Of a DNA stretch of 64,000 nucleotides, positions 34,917-44,232 are shown one piece after another (position 1 is the stretch's first letter; every line of letters begins with the position of its first letter). Both the position numbers and the translations under genes were made by a program. Under the pieces are notes generated by a model that saw nothing but the letters and a program-made list of their open reading frames with translations, did not search any database and was not told where the DNA came from. Source of the stretch: Burkholderia diffusa (GTDB taxonomy: Bacteria; Pseudomonadota; Gammaproteobacteria; Burkholderiales; Burkholderiaceae). The stretch covers positions 186,001 to 250,000 of the forward strand of contig NZ_CABVPN010000001.1 of NCBI RefSeq assembly GCF_902499115.1, in the 5' to 3' direction.

Positions 34917-35501
34917 GCTTGCGGGCAGGCGGCCCATGGCAGCGGGAGGCACCCGGAAACGGCAATCGTCGTGCACGCCCGGCGCGTGCGAAGCGCGCGC
35001 GAATCTCCGTCCCTCCGGCGTCTGCCGGCTTCCCCGCCTGCGTTATTGGGGGTCGTTTGTAAAAGTTACGCGGATTCTAGACGATGGGTATCGGCACGTA
35101 TACGGGGATTGGTTACAGACTGAAGGCCCCCGCCGCGGCCGGTTTCGGGCCCCGATCGCAGCAGACGCTTGAGCCGCTTCGGGCGGAAATGAATCGCCGC
35201 CGCGAAAGGTTCAGTGCGCTGCCATACATTCGGTTACAAAACCCGGCTGCGTCGACCTCGAACCGCCGCGCCGCGGCCCTAAAATGTGCATGCACGACAG
35301 CCGGCCCGGACACGCGTCCCGGCCGCCATTCATATGATGTTTGACGGCCCGACGAATGCGTCCGGCCGCGATCCGTCCGATGTTTCCAGCAGCCATGCCG
35401 CGCCCGTCCATTCGTCTCGCCCCGGTTTGCCCGCCCGTCCGCCGCCGCGCCGCGACGGACGACAGCAATGCGCGCACGCGCCGCGCGCCCGGAGCGCCGC
35501 G
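34917..35501. promoter_or_regulatory. Divergent promoter region of the aryl-polyene cluster
   Basis: 585 bp between the two arms, with no supported gene. An AT-richer central part carries GTTAC three times (35065-35069 in an AAAGTTAC context; GGTTACA at 35111-35117 and 35232-35238). Possible -10 elements are TAAAAT (plus strand, 35280-35285) and TAGAAT (minus strand, 35074-35079); neither has a clear -35. This is the likely control point for both arms. Confidence 0.45.
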
Positions 35502-36146
35502 ATGACCTCGCCGCTCGGCATCGCACGCGGCGTCGGCGCGGTCGCCGCGGTGGCGGCGTACCAGATCGGCGCGCACTACGCGGCCACGACTCCCGGCGCG
35601 CACGGCTTCGGCCTCGCGATGGCGCTCGTGCCGCCGCTGCTGCTCGCGCTCGGCGCGGCATTGCGCTCGCCGAGGCGTGGATGGCTGGTGCCCGCATGGC
35701 TGCTCGCCGCGGCCGCGCTGTGGGCCGCGCGCATTCCGCTCGCGCGCCATTTCGAATGGGGCCTGTATCTGGAGCACGCGAGCTTCAACCTCGCGCTGGC
35801 GCTGCTGTTCGGCCGCACGCTCGCGGCCGGCCAGGTGCCGCTGTGCACGCGCTTCGCGACCATGATCCACGGCACGATCACGCCGGCCGTCGCGATCTAC
35901 ACGCGGCGCATCACGTTCGCATGGACGCTGTTCTTCGTCGCGATCGCCGCCGTGTCGACGCTGCTGTTCGCGACCGCGCCGATCGTCGCATGGTCGACGT
36001 TCGCGAACTACCTGTCGCTGCCGCTCGTCGCGGTGATGTTCGCCGCCGAGCATGCGTGCCGGCGCTTCGCACTGCCGCACGACGCACGGCCGAGGATGAT
36101 CGACGCGGTGCGCGCGTACCGCGCGTCGACGCAGCCGTCACGATGA
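35502..36146 (+). CDS. COG4648-type membrane protein of the aryl-polyene cluster
   Basis: 214 residues from ATG 35502, GGAG seven bases upstream. It is almost wholly hydrophobic, with about six predicted membrane helices (for example AVAAVAAYQIGAHYAA, LVPPLLLALGAAL, LFFVAIAAVSTLLFATAPIV) and a short basic C-terminus. Proteins of this type recur in aryl-polyene and xanthomonadin-like clusters, usually next to the AMP ligase, but their role is not known; handling of the lipid carrier or product at the membrane is a guess. First gene of the rightward operon. Confidence 0.78.
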   Translation: MTSPLGIARGVGAVAAVAAYQIGAHYAATTPGAHGFGLAMALVPPLLLALGAALRSPRRGWLVPAWLLAAAALWAARIPLARHFEWGLYLEHASFNLALALLFGRTLAAGQVPLCTRFATMIHGTITPAVAIYTRRITFAWTLFFVAIAAVSTLLFATAPIVAWSTFANYLSLPLVAVMFAAEHACRRFALPHDARPRMIDAVRAYRASTQPSR

Positions 36147-36211
36147 ATTCATGACCGGCGCGGCGCCGCATCGCGGCCGCGCCGGTGACCGTCTCCCGCT
36201 TTCGCCGATTT

Positions 36212-37972
36212 ATGCCGACTTACCCGCTGGTGTTCCATTCCTCGCCGGACCAGGTGATTGCCTGGCGCGACGGCACGCCCGTCAGCGTGCGCGCGTTCGT
36301 CGCCGACGTCGCGCGCGTGGCCGCCGCGCTGCCCGCCGGCGGCCACGTGTTCAACGTGTGCCGCGATCGCTACCGCTTCGCCGTCAGCCTGTGCGCGGCG
36401 CTCGTCACCGGCAGGATCAGCCTGCTGCCGTCGACACACACGCCGGAGATGGTGCGCCAGCTCGCGTCGTTCGCACCGGACGCGTTCTGCCTGCACGACG
36501 CGCCGGACTGCACGATCGACCTGCCGCGCTTCGCCTATCCGGACGCCGCACCCGTCGACCTCCCCGACGACGCGCCGTGCGTGGTGCCGCAGATCGACGC
36601 GTCGCGAATCATGGCGTACGTGTTCACGTCGGGCTCGACCGGCGCGCCGGTACCGCATCGCAAGACCTGGGGCTTCCTGGTCGGCTGCGTGCGCGCGGCG
36701 GCCGACCGCCTCGGCCTGCTCGACGGCCGCGCGGCCACGCTGATCGGCACCGTGCCCGCGCAACACATGTACGGCTTCGAGTCGACGGTGCTGCTCGCAC
36801 TGATCGGCGGCCTCGCGTTCAGCAACCGCCAGCCGTTCTACCCCGTCGACATTCGCGACGAACTCGCCGCGATCCCGCAGCCGCGCGTGCTCGTCACGTC
36901 GCCGATTCACCTGCGCGCACTGCTGTCGGCCGGCCATGCGCTGCCGCCGGCCGCGCTCGTGCTGTCCGCCACCGCGCCGCTGTCGGAAAAGCTCGCGTGC
37001 GAAGCCGAGGCCGCGCTCGATGCGCCGCTCGTCGAGATCTACGGCAGCACCGAGACCGGCCAGATCGCGACGCGCCGCACGTCGCAAGGCGCGACGTGGC
37101 AGCTGTTCCCCGGCATCCGCCTCGACGCACGCCCGGCACATGATGCGCCGGGCCGCGACACCGCAGGCGACGACAGCGGTCCGACCGTGTGGGCGTCGGG
37201 CGGACACGTCGAAACCCCCGTGCCGATGGGCGATGCGCTCGAACTGCTCGGCGACGGCCGGTTCCTGCTGCACGGCCGCAAGGCAGACCTCGTCAACATC
37301 GCGGGCAAACGCACGTCGCTCGCGTATCTGAATCACCAATTGAACGCGATCGCCGACGTCGTCGACGGCGTGTTCTTCATGCCGGACGACGCCACGCCGG
37401 CCGATGCCGATGCGACCCGCGAACCGGTCACGCGGCTCGTCGCGCTCGTGGTCGCGCCGACACTCGCCGCGGCCGACCTGCAGCGCGCGCTACGCGAACG
37501 GATCGATCCCGCGTTCATGCCGCGTCCGCTCGTGTTCGTCGACGCTTTGCCGCGCAACGAAACGGGCAAGCTGCCGCGCGACGTGCTCGCCGCGCTCGTC
37601 GCACGGCACACGCGGGCCGCAGCGGCCGAAGCGGACGAGCGCGCCGTGACGGCTGCGCCGCTCGCGTTCACGATTCCCGCCGATCACCCGGCGCTGCCCG
37701 GTCATTTCCCCGGTCATCCGATCGTGCCGGGCGTCGTGCTGCTCGATCACGCGATCGCCGCGCTCGGTGCGTCGCTGAACCGCCCGCTGCACACGTGGCG
37801 GCTGGCTTCCGCGAAATTCCTGAGCCCGGTCGCGCCCGGCGAGCCGCTCGATCTCGCGTTCGATGCAGCGGCCGGCGGCGCGATCCGCTTCACGCTGTGC
37901 GCCGGCGCACGCGACGTCGCCACCGGCGTGCTGTCCGCACCGGCCGCCGCGCCGGAGGGTGCACGGCCATGA
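36212..37972 (+). CDS. AMP-dependent acyl ligase fused to a hot-dog dehydratase domain
   Basis: 586 residues from ATG 36212; a GTG nine codons upstream (36185) is also open, and neither has a good ribosome site. The adenylation domain has the P-loop FTSGSTGAPVPHRKTWG (138-154), VEIYGSTETGQIA near 275 and the C-terminal lysine in NETGKLPRDVL. A hot-dog domain follows (about 475-586) with HFPGHPIVPGVVLLDHAIAA, as in FabA/FabZ-type 3-hydroxyacyl-ACP dehydratases. It probably activates the hydroxybenzoate starter onto ACP and contributes a dehydration activity. The stop overlaps the next start (ATGA). Ligase and dehydratase are separate genes in many related clusters. Confidence 0.85.
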   Translation: MPTYPLVFHSSPDQVIAWRDGTPVSVRAFVADVARVAAALPAGGHVFNVCRDRYRFAVSLCAALVTGRISLLPSTHTPEMVRQLASFAPDAFCLHDAPDCTIDLPRFAYPDAAPVDLPDDAPCVVPQIDASRIMAYVFTSGSTGAPVPHRKTWGFLVGCVRAAADRLGLLDGRAATLIGTVPAQHMYGFESTVLLALIGGLAFSNRQPFYPVDIRDELAAIPQPRVLVTSPIHLRALLSAGHALPPAALVLSATAPLSEKLACEAEAALDAPLVEIYGSTETGQIATRRTSQGATWQLFPGIRLDARPAHDAPGRDTAGDDSGPTVWASGGHVETPVPMGDALELLGDGRFLLHGRKADLVNIAGKRTSLAYLNHQLNAIADVVDGVFFMPDDATPADADATREPVTRLVALVVAPTLAAADLQRALRERIDPAFMPRPLVFVDALPRNETGKLPRDVLAALVARHTRAAAAEADERAVTAAPLAFTIPADHPALPGHFPGHPIVPGVVLLDHAIAALGASLNRPLHTWRLASAKFLSPVAPGEPLDLAFDAAAGGAIRFTLCAGARDVATGVLSAPAAAPEGARP

Positions 37973-38943
37973 AGCGCACCGCATGGGCCGAGCGCCAGGA
38001 ACGCAGCAACGCGGCGTTGCTGCGCGCGATGACCTGGATCTCGCTGCGGTTCGGCCGGCGGCCGTCGCGTGTCGTGCTGCATGCCATCGCGACCTATTTC
38101 GTGCTGTTCTCGCCGGCCGCCTGCTCGGCGTCACGCGACTATCTGCGCCGCGTGCTCGGCCGTCCAGCGCGCTGGCGCGACGTGTACCGGCACGTGTTCA
38201 CGTTCGCGGCGACGATCCACGACCGCGTCTACCTGATGAACGGCCGCTTCGACCTGTTCGACATCCGGCTGCATGGCGAAACGCGGGTCGACGATGCGCT
38301 CGCCGGCGGGCGCGGCGCATTCCTGATGGGCGCGCACCTCGGCAGCTTCGAAGTCGTGCGCGCGATCGGCCGCACGCGTCCGGACCTGCGCGTCGTCGTC
38401 ACGATGTTCGAAGAGAACGCGCGCAAGATCAACGCGACGCTCGCCGCCGTGAACCCGGCCGCGAAACCGGACGTGATTCCGCTCGGGCAGGTCGACTCGA
38501 TGCTGAAGGTGCGCGAGCGTCTCGACGCGAACTGCATGGTCGGCATGCTCGCCGACCGCACGCTGCTCGACGATGCAGCAACCTCGATGCGGCGGCTGCC
38601 GCTGCTCGGCGCACCGGCCTCGTTCCCGCTCGGGCCGCTGTACATGGCCGCGATGCTGCGGCGCCCGGTGCTGTTCATGACGGGCCTCTATCGCGACGGC
38701 AACCGCTATGACGTGCACTTCGAGACGCTCGCCGATTTCTCCGACGTGCGCCGCGACGCGCGCGCGGCGGCCGTCGACGCGGCGCTCGCGCGCTACGTCG
38801 CGCTGCTCGACAGGTATTGCCGCACGGCCCCGTACAACTGGTTCAACTATTTCGATTTCTGGCAGACCGGCACGGCCGCCGCGCGCCGCGACGATGCGCG
38901 CGCGTGCGCCAACCTGTCCGCCACGAGGGATTCCGACGCATGA
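37969..38943 (+). CDS. LpxL/HtrB-type lysophospholipid acyltransferase of the aryl-polyene cluster
   Basis: 324 residues. The HX4E catalytic motif is GAHLGSFEV (His123, Glu128), in a lipid A acyltransferase-like domain (about 100-310) with an N-terminal membrane-associated segment. In lipid A synthesis this family transfers acyl chains from ACP to a glycolipid; here it is the best candidate for attaching the ACP-bound polyene to its lipid or sugar acceptor. Starts and stops overlap both neighbours by four bases. Confidence 0.85.
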   Translation: MKRTAWAERQERSNAALLRAMTWISLRFGRRPSRVVLHAIATYFVLFSPAACSASRDYLRRVLGRPARWRDVYRHVFTFAATIHDRVYLMNGRFDLFDIRLHGETRVDDALAGGRGAFLMGAHLGSFEVVRAIGRTRPDLRVVVTMFEENARKINATLAAVNPAAKPDVIPLGQVDSMLKVRERLDANCMVGMLADRTLLDDAATSMRRLPLLGAPASFPLGPLYMAAMLRRPVLFMTGLYRDGNRYDVHFETLADFSDVRRDARAAAVDAALARYVALLDRYCRTAPYNWFNYFDFWQTGTAAARRDDARACANLSATRDSDA

Positions 38944-39584
38944 CCGCCGTTCTCCGCTTCCTGTCGCTGTTCCCGCTACCGTCCGCGCCCGCGCTGCGCC
39001 GCTCGGCGCGCACGTTCGCCATCACGGCCGCCGTCGCGCTCGCGCTGCCCGCGCACGCGGCCGACACCGGTTCGGCGTGGACCCTCGACCGGCTGATGTC
39101 GACGCTCGCGCAGCACAAGTCCGGACGCGCAACGTTCATCGAGACGAAGACGCTATCGATCGCCGCGCAACCGCTCGAATCGTCGGGCGAGCTCGTGTTC
39201 GTCGCGCCCGACCACCTCGAGAAGCACACGCTGAGCCCGAAGCCCGAACATCTCGTCGTCGACGGCGACATGCTCACCGTCGAGCGCAACAACCGCAAGT
39301 ACACGCTCGCGCTCGCGCGCTATCCGGAACTCGGCGCGTTCATCGACAGCATCCGCGCGACGCTCGCCGGCAATCGTTACGCGCTCGAGCAGGTCTACAA
39401 GGTCGCACTCGCCGGTCGCGGCGACGACTGGACGCTGATGCTCACGCCGCTCGATTCGCGGATGCTGAAGGTCGTCAGCACGATCACGCTCGAGGGCTCG
39501 CGCGACGAGTTGCGCAGCGTCGCGATCCGGCAGGCCGACGGCGACCATTCGACGATGCGCCTGCAACCCGTCCCGGCGAAGTGA
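38940..39584 (+). CDS. LolA-like outer-membrane lipoprotein carrier of the aryl-polyene cluster
   Basis: 214 residues. A signal peptide ends near LALPAHAADTG, so the protein is periplasmic. The mature part fits the LolA/LolB half-barrel used to carry lipidated cargo: SGRATFIETKTLSIAAQPLE, SSGELVFVAPDHLEKHTLSP and a late beta sheet. It may carry the finished aryl-polyene lipid from the MMPL exporter across the periplasm. Its stop shares bases with the start of the exporter gene (TGATG). Confidence 0.82.
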   Translation: MTAVLRFLSLFPLPSAPALRRSARTFAITAAVALALPAHAADTGSAWTLDRLMSTLAQHKSGRATFIETKTLSIAAQPLESSGELVFVAPDHLEKHTLSPKPEHLVVDGDMLTVERNNRKYTLALARYPELGAFIDSIRATLAGNRYALEQVYKVALAGRGDDWTLMLTPLDSRMLKVVSTITLEGSRDELRSVAIRQADGDHSTMRLQPVPAK

Positions 39585-42064
39585 TGGACGAGCGCACCCG
39601 GCCGACCGCCCCCGTCGCGCATCGCCCGTCCGCGTGGCGGCAGCGCGCCGTGCTCGTGTGGCTGGTTGCGCTCGTCGCATGCGGGATCGCGATCGCCCGT
39701 GCGAATTTCACGGCTGACCTGTCCGCATTCCTGCCGAGCGCGCCGAGCGCCGGGCAGCGCGTGCTCGTCGATCAACTGCGTGACGGCATCGTGTCGCGGC
39801 TGATCCTCGTCGCGATCGACGGCGGCGATGCGGCCACGCGCGCCGCGCTGTCGCGGCGCGTCGCCGGCACGCTGCGCGCCGACCGGCAATTCTCGGCGAT
39901 CAACAACGGCGAAGCGGTCAACGACGTGCAAGACCGGCAGTTCGTGTTCGACCATCGTTATCTGCTGAGCCCGGCCGTCTCGCCGCAACGCTTCAGCGCG
40001 GGCGGCCTGCACCAGGCGCTCGGCGACAGCCTCGACCTGCTGAGCTCGTCGGCGGGCCTCGTCGCGAAGGCGATGTTGCCGCGCGACCCGACCGGCGAAG
40101 TGACCGCGCTCGTCGACCAGCTCGACAGCGGCGCGCAGCCCGCGATGCGCGATGGCGTGTGGACGTCGCGCGACGGCACGCGCGCGGTGCTGGTCGTGCA
40201 GACGGCCGCCGCCGGCTCCGACACCGACGCGCAGGCGCGCGCGATCGACGCGGTGCGCCACGCGTTCTCCGCCGCGACGCGGACGCTGTCGAACCGCGCC
40301 GCGTACACGCTCGCGATGACCGGCCCCGGCGTGTTCTCGGTCGACACGCGCGACACGATCCGGCACGACGTCGAGCGGCTGTCGACGGCGAGCGTCGTGC
40401 TGATCGTCGCGCTGCTGATGACGCTGTACCGCTCGCCGCGCACGCTCGCGCTGGGGCTGCTGCCGGTGCTGACAGGCATCGCGGCCGGCATCGCGGCGGT
40501 CAGCATCGTGTTCGGCACGGTCCACGGGCTGACGCTCGGCTTCGGCACGACACTGATCGGCGAAGCCGTCGACTATTCGATCTACCTGTTCGTGCAATCG
40601 GCGCAGGTCGGCGCGCGCGGCACCGCGCGGCCTGCCGACGCGACGCGCGCATGGGTCGCCGCGTACTGGCCGACGATCAGGCTCGGCGTGCTGACGTCCG
40701 TGTGCGGCTTTGCGTCGATGCTGTTCTCCGGTTTTCCGGGCCTCGTGCAGCTCGGGATGTACTCGATCGCCGGGTTGACGGCCGCCGCGCTCGTCACGCG
40801 CTTCGTGCTGCCTCACCTGCGCGGCGAGCACGTCGCGATTCGCGACGTGTCGCGCGTCGGCGCGGTGCTCGCGCGTGCGGCCGCCGCGGCGCCGCGGCTG
40901 CGCTGGCCGCTCGCCGTGCTCGTGCTCGCCGCGTGCGCGACGCTCGTGTTGCATCGCGACGGCCTGTGGAGCCGCGAGCTTGCAGCGCTGAGCCCCGTTC
41001 CCGCCCGCGCGCAGGCACTCGACGCACGCCTGCGCGCCGATGTCGGCGCGCCGGACGTGCGCTACCTCGTCATGATTTCCGCGCCGACCGAACAGGCCGC
41101 GCTCGAACGCGCGGAACAGGTCGCCGCGCAATTGCAGCCGCTCGTCGATCGCGGCACGCTCGCGGGCTTCGAAAGTCCCGCGCGCTATCTGCCGAGCGAA
41201 GCCGCGCAGCGCGCGCGCCAGGCGAGCCTGCCGGACGCGGACGTGCTTGCCACGCGCATGCGTGCGGCCGTCGCGAACCAGCCGATCTCGGTCCGGCCCG
41301 AGCTGTTCGCACCGTTCATCGCCGATGTCGAGACCGCACGCCGCGCGCCGCCGATCACGCGCGCGGACCTGCGCGGCACGTCGATGGCGCTCGCCGTCGA
41401 CGCGCTGCTGACCGAGCGCGCGGGCCGCTGGAGCGCGATGTTGCCGCTGCGCGCGCCTGATGCCGCACGTACCGCGTCGCCGGCCACGCCGGCGCTCGAC
41501 GCCGCGTCGATCCGCGGGGCGGTCGCGCGCGCCGGCGTGCCGGATGCGCTGTTCGTCGACATGAAGGCCGAGGCCGACCGCCTGTACGTGAACTACGTGC
41601 ACGAGGACATCCGGCTGTCGCTCGCGGGTTTCGCGGCGATCGCCGTGCTGCTGCTGATCGCGCTGCGCTCGCCACGTCGCGTCGTGCGCGCGCTCGCGCC
41701 GCTGGTCGCGGCCGTGCTGGTGGTGACGGCCGGCTTCGCGCTCGCCGGCGTGCCGCTGACCATCCTGCATCTCGTCGGTATGCTGCTGATCGTCGCGGTC
41801 GGCTCGAACTATGCGCTGTTCTTCAACAAGCGCGACGACGCACAACCGGTCACGCCGCATACGCTCGTGTCGCTGCTGATCGCGAACCTCGCGACGGTGG
41901 CCGGCTTCGGCCTGCTCGCGATGTCGCGCGTGCCGCTGCTCGAAACCTTCGGGCTGACCGTCGGCCCTGGCGCGATGCTCGCGCTCGCGTTCGCCGCGAT
42001 TCTCGCGCCACGCGCCGCAGCGACGAGCAGCGCTCGTCCCAACCTGACAGGAGCCCGCGCATGA
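39584..42064 (+). CDS. MMPL/RND-type exporter of the aryl-polyene cluster
   Basis: 826 residues from ATG 39584. Two repeats, each with one helix, a large periplasmic domain and five more helices, make the usual 12-helix MMPL exporter: N-terminal helix AVLVWLVALVACGIAIA, the block LTLGFGTTLIGEAVDYSIYLF, and second-half counterparts TILHLVGMLLIVAVGSNYALFF. It should move the product or its lipid form across the inner membrane using the proton gradient. It is coupled to the LolA-like gene and to the following deacetylase gene. Confidence 0.88.
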   Translation: MDERTRPTAPVAHRPSAWRQRAVLVWLVALVACGIAIARANFTADLSAFLPSAPSAGQRVLVDQLRDGIVSRLILVAIDGGDAATRAALSRRVAGTLRADRQFSAINNGEAVNDVQDRQFVFDHRYLLSPAVSPQRFSAGGLHQALGDSLDLLSSSAGLVAKAMLPRDPTGEVTALVDQLDSGAQPAMRDGVWTSRDGTRAVLVVQTAAAGSDTDAQARAIDAVRHAFSAATRTLSNRAAYTLAMTGPGVFSVDTRDTIRHDVERLSTASVVLIVALLMTLYRSPRTLALGLLPVLTGIAAGIAAVSIVFGTVHGLTLGFGTTLIGEAVDYSIYLFVQSAQVGARGTARPADATRAWVAAYWPTIRLGVLTSVCGFASMLFSGFPGLVQLGMYSIAGLTAAALVTRFVLPHLRGEHVAIRDVSRVGAVLARAAAAAPRLRWPLAVLVLAACATLVLHRDGLWSRELAALSPVPARAQALDARLRADVGAPDVRYLVMISAPTEQAALERAEQVAAQLQPLVDRGTLAGFESPARYLPSEAAQRARQASLPDADVLATRMRAAVANQPISVRPELFAPFIADVETARRAPPITRADLRGTSMALAVDALLTERAGRWSAMLPLRAPDAARTASPATPALDAASIRGAVARAGVPDALFVDMKAEADRLYVNYVHEDIRLSLAGFAAIAVLLLIALRSPRRVVRALAPLVAAVLVVTAGFALAGVPLTILHLVGMLLIVAVGSNYALFFNKRDDAQPVTPHTLVSLLIANLATVAGFGLLAMSRVPLLETFGLTVGPGAMLALAFAAILAPRAAATSSARPNLTGARA

Positions 42065-42945
42065 ATGCGCCGTCGTCCGTTCCACCGCGGCAGCCCGGCG
42101 ATGTGCGCCGCTGGAAACCGACGCCGCTGATCGCGGGCACGGCGGCGCTGCACGCGGGCGCGCTCGCGGCCGTCGTCGCGCAACCGGCTGCATGGCCGTG
42201 GGCAGCCGGCGGCGTGGTCGCGTCGCATCTCGCGCTGACTGCCGCCGGCCTGTGGCCGCGCAGCGCGCTGCTCGGACCGAACTGGACGCGCCTGCCGGCG
42301 GGCGCCGGCCGCCGGATTGCGCTGACGATCGACGACGGCCCGGACCCCGACGTCACGCCGCGTGTGCTCGACCTGCTAGATCGTCACGATGCGCGCGCGA
42401 CGTTCTTCTGCATCGGCGATCTCGCGCGCCGCCATCCGCGGTGGATCGAAGCGATCGTCGCGCGCGGCCATGCGGTCGAGAACCACAGCCAGCGGCACCG
42501 GCATACGTTCTCGCTGTCGGGGCCCGCCGCGCTGCGGCGCGAGATCGCGGCCGCGCAGCAGACGCTGACCGAGATCGCCGGCACGCGCCCGCGCTTCTTC
42601 CGCGCGCCGGCCGGCCTGCGCAATCCATTTCTCGAGCCGGTGCTGTGCGAGCTCGGCCTGCAGCTCGCCAGCTGGACGCGCCGCGGCTTCGACACGCGCG
42701 CGAGCGACGCGGACATCGTCACGCGGCGCCTGCTCGACGGTCTGGCGCCGCGCGACATCCTGCTCGTGCACGACGGCCACGCGGCACGCGACGCGCGCGG
42801 CGAACCGGTCGTGGTCGACGTGCTGCCGGCGCTGCTGCGCGCCGCCGCCGATGCGCAGTTGCAGTGGACCACGCTGCGCGCCGCGCTCGCGCCCGAATCG
42901 CCCGCCCAGCCCGGCACGCCGGCCCCCCCGTTTGATAAAATCTGA
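42061..42945 (+). CDS. NodB-type polysaccharide deacetylase within the aryl-polyene operon
   Basis: 294 residues. Two N-terminal hydrophobic segments (about 25-65) anchor it to the membrane. The NodB domain has the first motif LTIDDGPDPDVTP (Asp91, Asp92), the zinc ligands in ENHSQRHRH (His142, His146) and FFRAPAGLRNP (motif 3). Such enzymes remove N-acetyl groups from amino-sugar polymers or glycolipids. A deacetylase is not a core enzyme of polyene synthesis, so its tight coupling (ATGA overlap with the exporter gene) suggests that the product contains an amino sugar, consistent with the GT2 gene in the left arm. That is inference. Confidence 0.85.
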   Translation: MNAPSSVPPRQPGDVRRWKPTPLIAGTAALHAGALAAVVAQPAAWPWAAGGVVASHLALTAAGLWPRSALLGPNWTRLPAGAGRRIALTIDDGPDPDVTPRVLDLLDRHDARATFFCIGDLARRHPRWIEAIVARGHAVENHSQRHRHTFSLSGPAALRREIAAAQQTLTEIAGTRPRFFRAPAGLRNPFLEPVLCELGLQLASWTRRGFDTRASDADIVTRRLLDGLAPRDILLVHDGHAARDARGEPVVVDVLPALLRAAADAQLQWTTLRAALAPESPAQPGTPAPPFDKI

Positions 42946-43008
42946 CCCTGCCCGGCGCGCCCGCCAGCCCTGCTGCGGCGCCCGTTCCGGCCACCGGATA
43001 CGACCCTC

Positions 43009-44232
43009 GTGAAACCTCTCCTGCTCTCGCACTTCACCGCCACCAGTTGCATCGGCAGCGGCCTCGATGCGACCCTCGACGCGCTGCGCAATGCACGCGG
43101 CGGGCTCACGCCGTGCGACTTCGAACGCGCCGATCTCGACACCTGGATCGGCGCGGTGGACGGCGTCGATGCGCATCCCGTGCGCACGGATCTGGCCGAC
43201 TTCGACTGCCGCAACAACCGCCTCGCACAACTCGGCCTCGTCCAGGACGGCTTCGACGCACGCGTCGCGGCGGCCGTATCGCGCCATGGCGCCGCGCGCG
43301 TCGGCGTGTTCATCGGCACGAGCACGTCCGGCATCCTCGAGACCGAACGCGCGTACGCGCAACGCGATCCGGCGAGCGGCGCGCTGCCCGCAGGGTTCCG
43401 CTATGCGCACACGCACAACCCGTATTCGCCGGCCGCGTTCGTGCGCGCGTATTTCGCGCTGCGCGGGCCGGCGATGGCGATCTCGTCAGCGTGTTCGTCC
43501 GGCGCGAAGGTATTCGGCTCCGCGCGCCGGATGATCGAAGCGGGGCTGATCGATGCGGCCGTCGTCGGCGGCGTCGATTCGCTGTGCCTGACGACGCTGT
43601 ACGGCTTCAATTCGCTCGAACTGCTGTCGCGCAGGCCGTGCCGGCCGTTCGACGTCGCGCGCGACGGCATCTCGATCGGCGAAGCGGCTGCGTTCGCGCT
43701 GCTCGAACGCGTGCCGGATACACGCGCCGCGCTCGACGACGACGCGATCCTGCTGCTCGGCATCGGCGAATCGAGCGATGCGCATCACATGTCGTCGCCG
43801 CATCCGGAAGGGCTCGGCGCGCGCATCGCGATCGAACAGGCACTCGCGTCGGCCGGCCTCGCGGCAGGCGACATCGACTACGTGAACCTGCACGGCACCG
43901 CGACGCCCAGCAACGATGCCGCCGAAAGCCGCGCCGTCGGCGCGCTGCTCGCGCGCACGCCGTGCAGCTCGACGAAGGGGGCGACCGGGCACACGCTCGG
44001 TGCGGCCGGCGCGCTCGAAGCGGTCGTCGCCGCGATCGCGCTGCGCGAGCAGTTCGTGCCGGCCGGCGTCAACACGACGCAGCCCGACCGGGCGCTGGCC
44101 ACCGACTACGTGCTCGCGAGCCGCGCGGCGCGCGTGCGTGCGGTCCTGTCGAATTCGTTCGGATTCGGCGGCACGAACTGCAGCCTGATCCTCGGCCGCG
44201 CCGAGCATGCCCGCCGCCGGGAGCCGACATGA
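43009..44232 (+). CDS. Beta-ketoacyl-ACP synthase (FabF-like) of the aryl-polyene cluster
   Basis: 407 residues from a GTG at 43009; no strong ribosome site is seen. The Cys-His-His triad is complete: Cys162 in ISSACSSGAKVFG, His295 in NLHGTATPSND and His328 in KGATGHTLGAAG. It condenses malonyl-ACP with the growing chain. It lies 63 bp after the deacetylase gene and overlaps the chain-length-factor gene by four bases, so the two probably form a heterodimer as in other type II polyketide systems. Confidence 0.92.
   Translation: MKPLLLSHFTATSCIGSGLDATLDALRNARGGLTPCDFERADLDTWIGAVDGVDAHPVRTDLADFDCRNNRLAQLGLVQDGFDARVAAAVSRHGAARVGVFIGTSTSGILETERAYAQRDPASGALPAGFRYAHTHNPYSPAAFVRAYFALRGPAMAISSACSSGAKVFGSARRMIEAGLIDAAVVGGVDSLCLTTLYGFNSLELLSRRPCRPFDVARDGISIGEAAAFALLERVPDTRAALDDDAILLLGIGESSDAHHMSSPHPEGLGARIAIEQALASAGLAAGDIDYVNLHGTATPSNDAAESRAVGALLARTPCSSTKGATGHTLGAAGALEAVVAAIALREQFVPAGVNTTQPDRALATDYVLASRAARVRAVLSNSFGFGGTNCSLILGRAEHARRREPT

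Noticed and set aside
39395..42193. A 932-codon open frame opposite the MMPL exporter and deacetylase genes
   Set aside because: Arg/His/Ala-rich shadow; the plus-strand genes have helices and motifs and overlap start-to-stop in an operon.
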